Source: Lithobates sylvaticus (lineage: Eukaryota; Chordata; Amphibia; Anura; Ranidae). Taken from it: 64,000 bases of DNA. A model generated the notes under the pieces. That model ran no database searches. It had not been told where the DNA came from and saw only the letters and a program-made list of their open reading frames with translations. Position numbers and translations under genes: made by a program. This document shows, piece by piece, positions 55,314-64,000 of this stretch (the first letter of the stretch is position 1; every line of letters starts with the position of its first letter). The stretch lies in assembly GCA_028564925.1 (NCBI GenBank), contig CM053026.1:642173967-642237966 (forward strand), written 5' to 3'.

Positions 55314-58300
55314 TTATTCGGTTATATCCGCCTCAGGTGCCTGGTAGCTGGTGGTGATCCAAGACTGATTCATTTTGATGAAGGTCAGTCGATCAACCGA
55401 GGCGGTGGACAGGCGCACCCTATGATCGGTGACAAATCCTCCAGCAGCACTGAATGTGCGTTCGGAAAGAACGCTGGAGGCAGGACAGGCCAGTAGCTCA
55501 ATTGCATACTGTGCAAGCTCTGGCCAGTGATCCATCCTCAGGACCCAGTAAGCCAGAGGATTTTCGGTGGGAAAGGTGTCCAAGTCTGACCTTGCCCCAA
55601 GGTATTCCTGCACCATGTATATCAGACGCTGGCGATGGTTGCTGGAACCGATCATACCTTGGGGCTGCGGACTAAAAAATTGTCTGAACGCATCGGTCAG
55701 ACGTCCACCTTCCCCACCGCTCCTTCTGCTACTGACCGAAGCCTCAGCAACTCGTCGCCCAGGACCAGGAGTTTGTAACCTCCCAGTTTCTGGGACGCGT
55801 TGCACAGACCTTTCTGCAAGGCCTCCCTGAGATGTCTCATCTCTGCTCCCTCTGCGACGGCAAGATAAGGTCCGCAACCTTACCCTTGTACCGCGGATCA
55901 AGGAGAGTGGCCAGCCAGTAATGGTCCCTCTCCTTGATCCGAAGAACACGAGGATCCTTCCGCAGGCTTTGCAGGATCAGGGAGGCCATGCAGCGTAGGT
56001 TAGCTGAGGCATTCGGTCCGGAGTCTTCTGGGTCACTGAGGATGACATGATCGCCAGCCACCTCCTCCCAGCCACGTACAAGTCCACTGGTTTGTTGGGA
56101 CTGTACATCATCCCTAAAAGACTGCTGCTGCTGATGCTGAGTGCCAGGCTCCACCTTCATGCTCACACAATCCTCCTCCTCCTCCTCCTCCTCCTCCTCA
56201 TCCTCTTCCTGTGTGATGGGTGGGACAGAAGGAACACTGTCCGGATAAAGGGGGGCCTTGAGAGGCAAGGAAGTCCTCCTCTTCCTGCCTCTGTTCTGCC
56301 TCAAGTGCCCTGTCCATTATCCCACGCAGCGTATGCTCCAACAGGTGGACAAGAGGGACAGTGTCACTGATGCATGCACTGTCACTGCTCACCATCCTCG
56401 TGGCCTCCTCAAATGGTGAGAGGACAGTGCATGCATCCCTGATCATGCTCCACTGACGTGGGGAAAAAAAACCAAGCTCCCCTGACCCTGTCCTGGTGCC
56501 GTAGTCGCAAAGGTACTCATTGATGGCCCTCTGCTGCGTGTGCAGTCGCTGCAGCATGGCCAACGTTGAGTTCCACCTGGTGGGCATGTCACATATTAGG
56601 CGGTTCTTGGGCAGGTTCAGCTCCTTTTGCAGCTCAGTCAGCCGAGCACTGGCATTATAAGATCGGCGGAAATGCACACAGACTTTCCTGGCCTGCCTCA
56701 GGACATCCTGTAAGCCTGGGAACCTGCCCAAGAACCGCTGCACCACCAGGTTGAGGACGTGAGCCATGCAGGGCACATGGGTGAGCTGCCCCTGTCGCAG
56801 GCGGAGAGGAGGTTGGTGCCATTGTCAGAAACGACCATTCCTGGCTTAAGCTGACGTGGCGTCAACCACCTCTCGGCCTGCCCCTGCAGAGCTGCCAGAA
56901 CCTCTGGCCCAGTGTGGCTCCTGTCCCCCGCTGGTTCCAAGGACAGAGCACTGGAGGAAGAAGAAGAGGAGGGGGTGGAGGAGAGAGGTGTGTCACAACC
57001 AGTAGCAGTAGTAGCGTTTTGGAGGCGTGGTGGCGGAACAACCTCCAACACTACTGCACCTTGTCCTGCATCCCTCCCAGCTGCCAATAGAGTGACCCAA
57101 TGGGCCGTGAAAGAAAGGTACCGTCCCTGTCCATGCCTGCTGGACCATGAGTCAGCGGTAATATGCACCTTACCGCTGACCGCCCTGTCCAGCGAGGCAT
57201 GGACATTGCCTTCCACATGCCGGTAGAGAGACGGAATCGCCTTCCGTGAGAAAAAGTGGCGTTTGGGAACCTGCCACTGAGGAACCGCACATTGAACAAA
57301 CTCACGGAAGGGGGCCGAGTCTACCAACTGAAAAGGCAGCAGTTGAAGTGCTAGCAATTTAGCCAAGCTAGCATTCAACTGCTGGGCATGTGGATGGCTG
57401 GGAGTGTACTTCTTTCTACGGTCCAGCAGCTGGGGCAGGGAAATTTGCCTGCTGCAATCGGACGTCGGTGTACTGCAAGTACTTGGTTGTGACACACCTA
57501 ATTCTACACCTTCAGTCCTCTCAGAGCAGCTTTCAGAGAGGACTGAAGGTGTAGTGGGGATGGAGATCCCAGCTGATGAGGAGCAAGGAGAGGTCCGCTT
57601 AGTTCTTTTTTGTGGGTCTTTTATGTGTGCCTGCCAACGAGCTGCATGGCAGGTCGACATATGTCTGGTCATGCTTGTGGTGCCCAAGCGGCTGATGTTT
57701 TGGCCACGCGAGATACGCTTGAGACAAATATTGCAAATAGCAGTGGTGCGATCTGATGCACTCGTCTCAAAAAAGGCCCACACCAAAGAACTTTTCTGAT
57801 AACGTGCAGAGGCAGCGCCCTGCACAGGCGGAGCTCTGCGGTGTTGTACAGTTGCTGTGCTGGCCTCTACCTGGCCTCCAGGGGCATCCTGCCTCGTTGG
57901 ACATGTGACGCCGCATCCTCCTCCTCCTCGTCCTCCTCCTCATCCTCTCTCCCTTCAGGCACCCACGTGGAGTCAGTGACCTCATCATCCCCTCCCTCTT
58001 CACCACTAGAGCAAACCTGGCAGTAAGCTGCAGCTGGTGGAACAGTACTGCCAGATTCCTCAAGCTGGGTATCATCATCCGAGCCTTCGAATCGTTGGGC
58101 ATCCTCCTGGAGCATGTACCCAACACTGTGCTCAAAGAGTTCGGGGGACTCCTCAGGAGGACATGGTGGGTCTAGGGAAGGGGTGGCTGATGATGCCATT
58201 GAGTACGCGTTGGCAGCTGCTCTGCCAGTACCCTGAGCCTGGGTGAGAGAGGATGAGGAGGATGAGGAGGGCTTGGTCATCCATTCTACCAAGCCTTCAG

Positions 58301-58481
58301 CATGATGCGGCTCCACATGTCCAGCTGCTGAAAACAAAGACGCGCGTGTCCCATGGCCACGTGCTGATGACGATGCACGACCACGTCCACGGCCACGGCC
58401 ACGTCCACTAGAAACAGAGCCTGCCTGCCCTGTGTTCTTGGCTCTGCACGCTCTGCCTCCCCTTGGCGGTCTTCCAGCCAT
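55314..58481 (-). pseudogene. hAT transposase with BED zinc finger, frameshifted
   Basis: Consecutive minus-strand frames (58481-57867, 57825-56698, 56776-56198, 56304-55837, 55949-55314) cover a protein of roughly 1000 residues. The N-terminal piece is GR-rich (GRGRGRGRGRASS), then serine- and acid-rich. Next is a BED-type zinc finger (CNICLKR ... RHMSTCH), a core with GKVHITADSWSSRHGQGRYL and VVSDNGTNLLSACDR, CMAHVLNLVVQRFLG, and DMPTRWNSTLAMLQRLHTQQ. LATLLDPRYKGK and the C-terminal dimerisation region NPLAYWVL ... CPASSVLSERTFSAAGG follow. Four frame changes (near 57850, 56740, 56250 and 55850) disable it unless some are introns; I see no obvious splice sites. The stop is at 55314-55316. 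It would excise and insert elements with TAGGGATGAGC ends. Confidence 0.88.
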
Positions 58482-58499
58482 TGTAGTCGGTAGTCCTGT

Positions 58500-61400
58500 G
58501 GGTGCTGCTGAGAAGAATATATAGGAGCTCTGTGTGATGCCACTAACACACTAGAAGTCCTATGGGTGCTTCTGCAAAGAAAATATAGGAGCTCTGTGTG
58601 ATGCCACTAACACACTAGAAGTCCTGTGGGTGCTGCTGAGAAGAAAATATAGGAGCTCTGTGTGATGCCACTAACACACTAGAAGTCCTATGGGTGCTTC
58701 TGCAAAGAAAATAGAGGATCTCTGTGTGATGGGACTAACACACTACAAGTCCTATGGGTGCTTCTGGGAAGAAAATATAGGAGCTCTGTGTGATGGGACT
58801 AACACACTTCAAGTCCTATAGGTGCTTCTGGGAACAAAATATAGGATCTCTGTGTGATGGGACTAACACACTTCAAGTCCTATAGGTGCTTCTGGGAACA
58901 AAATATATGATCTCTGTGTGATGGGACTAACACACTTCAAGTCCTATAGGTGCTTCTGGGAAGAAAATATAGGATCTGTGTGATGGGACTAACACACTTC
59001 AAGTCCTATAGGTGCCTCTGGGAACAAAATATATGATCTCTGTGTGATGGGACTAACACACTTCAAGTCCTATAGGTGCTTCTGGGAAGAAAATATAGGT
59101 CTGTGTGATGGGACTAACACACTTCAAGTCCTATAGGTGCTTCTGGGAACAAAATATATGATCTCTGTGTGATGGGACTAACACACTACAAAGTCCTATA
59201 GGTGCTTCTGGGAAGAAAATATAGGTCTGTGTGATGGGACTAACACACTTCAAGTCATATAGGTGCTTCTGGGAAAAAAATATAGGTCTGTGTGATGGGA
59301 CTAACACACTTCAAGTCCTATAGGTGCCTCTGGGAACAAAATATATGATCTCTGTGTGATGGGACTAACACACTTCAAGTCCTATAAGTGCCTCTGGGAA
59401 CAAAATATATGATCTCTGTGTGATGGGACTAACACACTACAAGTCCTATAGGTGCTTCTGGGAAGAAAAAATAGCTCTGTGTGATGGGACTAACACACTT
59501 CAAGTCCTATAGGTGCTTCTGGGAAGAAAATATAGATCTGTGTGATGGGACTAACACACTAAGTCCTATAGGTGCTTCTGGGAACAAAATATATGATCTC
59601 TGTGTGATGGGACTAACACACTTCAAGTCCCATAGGTGCTTCTGGGAAGAAAATATAGGTGCTGTGTGATGGGACTAACACACTTCAAGTCCTATAGGTG
59701 CTTCTGGGAACAAAATATATGATCTCTGTGTGATGGGACTAACACACTTCAAGTCCTATAGGTGCTTCTGGGAAGAAAATATAGGTCTGTGTGATGGGAC
59801 TAACACACTTCAAGTCCTATAGGTGCCTCTGGGAAAAAATATATGATCTCTGAGTGATGGGACTAACACACTTCAAGTCCTATAGGTGCTTCTGGGAAGA
59901 AAATATAGCTCTGTGTGATGGGACTAACACACTTCAAGTCCTATAGGTGCTTCTGGGAAGAAAATATAGGTCTGTGTGATGGGACTAACACACTTCAAGT
60001 CCTATAGGTGCTTCTGGGAACAAAATATATGATCTCTGTGTGATGGGACTAACACACTACAAGTCCTATAGGTGCTTCTGGGAAGAAAATATAGCTCTGT
60101 GTGATGGGACTAACACACTTCAAGTCCTATAGGTGCTTCTGGGAACAAAATATATGATCTCTGGTGATGGGACTAACACACTTCAAGTCCTATAGGTGCT
60201 TCTGGAAGAAAATATAGGTCTGTGTGATGGGACTAACACACTTCAAGTCCTATAGGTGCTTCTGGGAAGAAAATATAGCTCTGTGTGATGGGACTAACAC
60301 ACTTCAAGTCCTATAGGTGCTTCTGGGAAGAAAATATAGGTCTGTGTGATGGGACTAACACACTTCAAGTCCTATAGGTGCTTCTGGGAACAAAATATAT
60401 GATCTCTGTGTGATGGGACTAACACACTACAAGTCCCATAGGTGCCTCTGGGAAGAAAATATAGGTCTGTGTGATGGGACTAACACACTTCAAGTCCTAT
60501 AGGTGCTTCTGGGAACAAAATATATGATCTCTGTGTGATGGGACTAACACACTTCAAGTCCTATAGGTGCTTCTGGGAAGAAAATATAGGTCTGTGTGAT
60601 GGGACTAACACACTTCAAGTCCTATAGGTGCTTCTGGGAACAAAATATATGATCTCTGTGTGATGGGACTAACACACTTCAAGTCCTATAGGTGCTTCTG
60701 GGAAGAAAATATAGGTCTGTGTGATGGGACTAACACACTTCAAGTCCTATAGGTGCTTCTGGGAAGAAAATATAGCTCTGTGTGATGGGACTAACACACT
60801 TCAAGTCCTATAGGTGCTTCTGGGAAGAAAATATAGGTCTGTGTGTGATGGGACTAACACACTTCAAGTCCTATAGGTGCTTCTGGGAACAAAATATATG
60901 ATCTCTGTGTGATGGGACTAACACACTTCAAGTCCTATAGGTGCTTCTGGGAAGAAAATATAGGTCTGTGTGATGGGACTAACACACTTCAAGTCTATAG
61001 GTGCTTCTGGGAACAAAATATATGATCTCTGTGTGATGGGACTAACACACTTCAAGTCCTATAGGTGCTTCTGGGAACAAAACACACTTCAAGTCCTAAG
61101 GTGCTTCTGGGAACAAAATATATGATCTCTGTGTGATGGGACTAACACACTTCAAGTCCTATAGGTGCTTCTGGGAAGAAAATATAGGCTCTGTGTGATG
61201 GGACTAACACACTTCAAGTCCTATAGGTGCTTCTGGGAACAAAATATATGATCTCTGTGTGATGGGACTAACACACTTCAAGTCCTATAGGTGCTTCTGG
61301 GAAGAAAATATAGGTCTGTGTGATGGGACTAACACACTTCAAGTCCTATAGGTGCTTCTGGGAACAAAATATATGATCTCTGTGTGATGGGACTAACACA

Positions 61401-62275
61401 CTTCAAGTCCTATAGGTGCTTCTGGAACAAAATATATGATCTCTGTGTGATGGGACTAACACACTTCAAGTCTATAGGTGCTTCTGGGAAGAAAATGTAG
61501 GTCTGTGTGATGGGACTAACACACTTCAAGTCCTATAGGTGCTTCTGGGAACAAAATATATGATCTCTGTGTGATGGGACTAACACACTTCAAGTCCTTT
61601 AGGTGCTTCTGGGAAGAAAATATAGGTCTGTGTGATGGGACTAACACACTTCAAGTCCTATAGGTGCTTCTGGGAAACAAAATATATGATCTCTGTGTGA
61701 TGGGGACTAACACACTTCAAGTCCTATAGGTGCTTCTGGGAAGAAAATATAGGTCTGTGTGATGGGACTAACACACTTCAAGTCCTATAGGTGCTTCTGG
61801 GAACAAAATATATGATCTCTGTGTGATGGGACTAACACACTTCAAGTCCTATAGGTGCTTCTGGGAAGAAAATATAGGTCTGTGTGATGGGACTAACACA
61901 CTTCAAGTCCTATAGGTGCCTCTGGGAACAAAATATATGATCTCTGTGTGATGGGACTAACACACTTCAAGTCCTATAGGTGCTTCTGGGAACAAAATAT
62001 AGGAGCTCTGTTTGCTGCCAGTGCCTGCCTGCCACGAACACACTACAAGTCCTATAGGTGCTTCTGGGAACAAAATATAGGAGCTCTGCCTGCCTGCCAC
62101 GAACACACTACAAGTCCCTATAGGTGCTTCTGGGAACAAAATATAGGAGCTCTGCCTGCCTGCCTGCCACAAACACACTACAAGTCCTATAGGTGCTTCT
62201 GGGAACAAAATATAGGAGCTCTGTTTGCTGCCACTGCCTGCCAGTGCCTGCCTGCCACGAACACACTACAAGCCC
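58500..62275. repeat. Minisatellite of two alternating unit types (61/64 bp)
   Basis: About 60 copies of GGGACTAACACACTTCAAGT, then CCTATAGGTGCTTCTGGGAA. Each copy then takes one of two endings: type A CAAAATATATGATCTCTGTG-TGAT (64 bp) or type B GAAAATATAGGTCTGTGTGAT (61 bp). Through most of the array A and B alternate, giving a ~125-bp higher-order period, sometimes with a B variant reading TATAGCTCTG. Edge copies at both ends are more diverged (GCCACTAACACACTAGAAG at the left, CTGCCTGCCTGCCACGAACA at the right). The array fills the 5' leader of the hAT transposase. Confidence 0.92.
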
Positions 62276-62345
62276 CTCTTTCTAAATCAATCTTTCTAAA
62301 TGAATCTATCTAACTCAATCTCTCTAAGTAAATCTCTCTAACTAA
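62276..62345. repeat. Short TCTCTCTAACTAAA-type tandem tract
   Basis: Five or so copies of a 12-16-bp unit, AATCTATCTAACTC / AATCTCTCTAAGTA, separate the large minisatellite from the hAT 5' terminal region. Confidence 0.7.
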
Positions 62346-62774
62346 ATCTAGCAGAGTGACACAGAACGATCCTGCTCTATCTACGCCGGAACAGCATGTG
62401 ATTGGCGCCGACAGCGTGGCGGCCTTTTATAAGAGGGGGCGTGTACTAAAGCCCCTGAGCTGTAATTGGCTACAGGCGTCCTGCCTGTAGCCAATTATGG
62501 CTCTTCGAGTTTCCGGCGCTGTGATTGGCCAAGCATGCGGGGTCACAGTGCATGCTTGGCCAATCATCAGCCAGCAATGCACTGCGCCGGCCGCGCCGGC
62601 CGCAATGCATTGCGGGGCCGCTCGCATCACACGAACGTGATGCGAGCGGCCAAAAAAGTTCTGGGCTCGCCGAGCGAGTGAACACCCCGTGCTCGATGCG
62701 AACATGGGTTTGCATCGAGCACCGGGCCCATCCCTATATATCATTATTGTTTTATTATTGTTGGTCATACAATA

Positions 62775-63763
62775 CATCACTTGTCACTGCATATTAAGCA
62801 TAGTTAAGCGCTGCATTTTTGCCTTTGATACAGTTAATTCCCTCCTCCTCAAAAAACCCAGTTTGCTTGGTATCCATGGCTGTGCTCTCCGTTGGTTCGA
62901 ATCTTGCATATCTCACCACACCTTCAGTGCCACTTACAACTCTACTTTCTTCTCTCCAACACCTCTTACCGTTGGGGTCACCCAAGGTTCTGTCCTTGGA
63001 CCTCTACTATTCTCGATCTACACAGCCACCCTAGGTCAGGTGATAGCCTTCCATGGCTTCCACTACCATTTATATTCCAATGACACCCAAACCTATCTCT
63101 CTACCCCTCAGCTCATCCCATCAGTCTCCTCACACATCACTGATTTACTAACAGACATATCAGCCTGGATGTCACACCACTTCTTCAAACTGAATCTAAA
63201 ACCAAGCTCATAATATTTCCTCCCCCACATGCTCCTTCCCCTGACTTCTCTGTCAAGATCAATGGCACAACTATCAGTCCATTCCCACATGCCAGGGTGC
63301 TAGGGGTAACCCTAGACTCTGAACTGTCCTTTAAGACCCACATCCAATCCCTGTCCAAATCATGCCACCTTAGACTCTGCAACATCTCTAGAATACGCCT
63401 CTTTTAAACCAAAGACATCCCTAAGCTTCAAATTCACTCCCTGGTCATCTCTCTCCTCGGCTACTGCAACTCACTCCTCATTGGACTACTTAGAATGAAA
63501 TTCAAAGTAATAACAATAATTTACAAAGCCGTCCACAACTCTGCCCCCAGCTACATCACTAACCTAGTCTCAAAATACCAACCAAGCCGCTGTCTTTGGT
63601 CCTCCCAAGACCTACTGCTCTCTAGCTCCCTTGTCACCTCCTCCCATGCTCGCCTACAGGATTTCTACAGAGCTTCTCCCATCCTTTGGAACTCCCTATC
63701 TCAATCTGATCGACTGTCCCCTAATCCATCCATCTTTAGAACAATTGCTGAAAGCCCTTCTCT
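62775..63763 (+). pseudogene. L2-clade LINE ORF2 fragment
   Basis: The plus-strand frame 62689-63213 enters LINE sequence near 62815 with FDTVNSLLLKK (motif A, usually AFDTVNH), GVTQGSVLGPLLFSIY (motif B; usual GVPQGS) and YHLYSNDTQTYL (motif C; usual YADD, both catalytic aspartates disturbed). After frame breaks it continues with ARVLGVTLDSELSFKTHIQS and, at 63495-63767, KVITIIYKAVHNSAPSYITN and SPILWNSLSQSDR, which are L2 C-terminal blocks. A segment around 63480 (the dimer-like RLQ...QNAAAR region) is missing. The 3' tail is absent because a TTAA MITE replaces it at 63764. Inactive. Confidence 0.82.
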
Positions 63764-64000
63764 TTAACCACTTCAATACAGGGCTTTTAAACACCCTTCC
63801 TTACCAGAGCACTTTTTGCGATTCGGCACTGCGTCGATTTAACTAACAATTGCGCGGTCGTGCGACGTTACACCCAAACAACATTGACGTCCTTTTTTTT
63901 CCCACAAATAGAGCTTTCTTTTGGTGGTATTTGATCACCTCTGCGTTTTTTATTTTTTGCGCTATAAACAAAAGAAGAGCGACAATTTTTAAAAAAAACA
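63764..64000 (-). mobile_element. TTAA MITE, inverted, runs off the window end
   Basis: Starts TTAACCACTTCAATACAGGG, then shows the reverse complement of the 3' part of the 4395-5395 family: GCGATTCGGCACTGCGTCG, ACAATTGCGCGGTCG, GGTATTTGATCACCTCTGCG and TTTTTTGCGCTATAAACAAA. Continues past 64000. It interrupts the L2 fragment near the end of its coding region. Confidence 0.8.

Larger units (their letters stand above)
53124..62736 (-). mobile_element. 9.6-kb hAT transposon with perfect 8-bp duplications
   Basis: The inverted ends TAGGGATGAGCC and GGCCCATCCCTA (one mismatch) are flanked by TATATCAT at 53116-53123 and 62737-62744, a perfect 8-bp target duplication. It contains, left to right, a ~0.75-kb end region, two tandem repeat blocks (53880-54480 and 54480-55215), a minus-strand transposase (55314-58481), a 3.7-kb minisatellite (58500-62275) and a GC-rich 5' end with inverted motifs such as GGCTACAGGCGTCCTGCCTG. 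The exact flanking duplication argues for recent insertion, although the transposase frame is broken. Confidence 0.92.

Noticed and set aside
55314-58481. Domesticated host ZBED gene
   Set aside because: The coding region sits between hAT terminal repeats with perfect 8-bp duplications and has several frameshifts, so it is a transposon copy and not a host gene.
58500-62275. CRISPR-like array
   Set aside because: Units are contiguous with no unique spacers, the DNA is from a vertebrate, and the array is part of a hAT transposon.
62689-62815. LINE frame starting at the annotated methionine 62689
   Set aside because: The first ~40 codons lie in the hAT end and flanking DNA; LINE homology begins only near 62815, so this start is accidental.

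Overview
The window looks like non-genic DNA from an anuran genome, most likely a true frog (Ranidae). I infer this from several repeat families I associate with ranid genomes: TTAA-flanked elements ending in TTAACCACTT, AAGTGGTTGTAAACCC MITEs, GTACACACGGTCGG MITEs, CR1 LINEs with an ACTATGTA-type tail, and hAT elements ending in TAGGGATGAGC. I found no convincing host protein-coding gene, tRNA, rRNA or CRISPR array. Nearly every recognisable coding sequence belongs to a transposable element.

Layout. 1-4.2 kb has no recognised features. 4.2-10.4 kb is a cluster of nested MITEs. 11.9-17.0 kb is a Tc1/mariner-type element with a TA duplication; inside it lies a 23-bp minisatellite that received a solo LTR and a CR1 LINE. 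17-21 kb holds more MITEs and a hairpin-forming repeat. 21.4-33.9 kb is one decayed piggyBac element holding an 0.8-kb TTAA MITE and a 7.8-kb Penelope-like array. That array has three direct ~2.2-kb units and one inverted partial unit, with a 15-bp target duplication, and an L2 LINE tail sits inside the inverted unit. 34.4-37.8 kb has a GC-rich inverted repeat and TTAA MITEs. 37.8-42.4 kb is a decayed Penelope-like element (RT plus GIY-YIG) split by three later insertions. 44.37-47.30 kb is a non-autonomous hAT element containing a ~1.8-kb palindrome. 48.5-50.0 kb holds two minisatellites. 50.0-52.9 kb is a second coding Penelope-like element on the minus strand. 53.12-62.74 kb is a 9.6-kb hAT element with perfect 8-bp target duplications, a frameshifted BED/hAT transposase and a 3.7-kb minisatellite of two alternating unit types. 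The window ends in an L2 LINE fragment interrupted by a TTAA MITE that runs off the end.

The most interesting signal is a set of hammerhead ribozyme motifs that I folded by eye. Four are near-identical and lie in the 7.8-kb array. One good and one decayed copy flank the 38-42 kb Penelope-like element, and one decayed copy lies upstream of the 50-52 kb element. In all three loci an inverted hammerhead sits at the upstream end, which fits the partial inverted copy that Penelope-like elements leave at insertion. Hammerheads in Penelope-like elements are established knowledge. A tandem array of RT-less 2.2-kb units, each with a hammerhead, looks like a non-autonomous derivative comparable to retrozymes and deserves checking.

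All pairings, boundaries and family assignments were made by reading alone, without alignment or database search.
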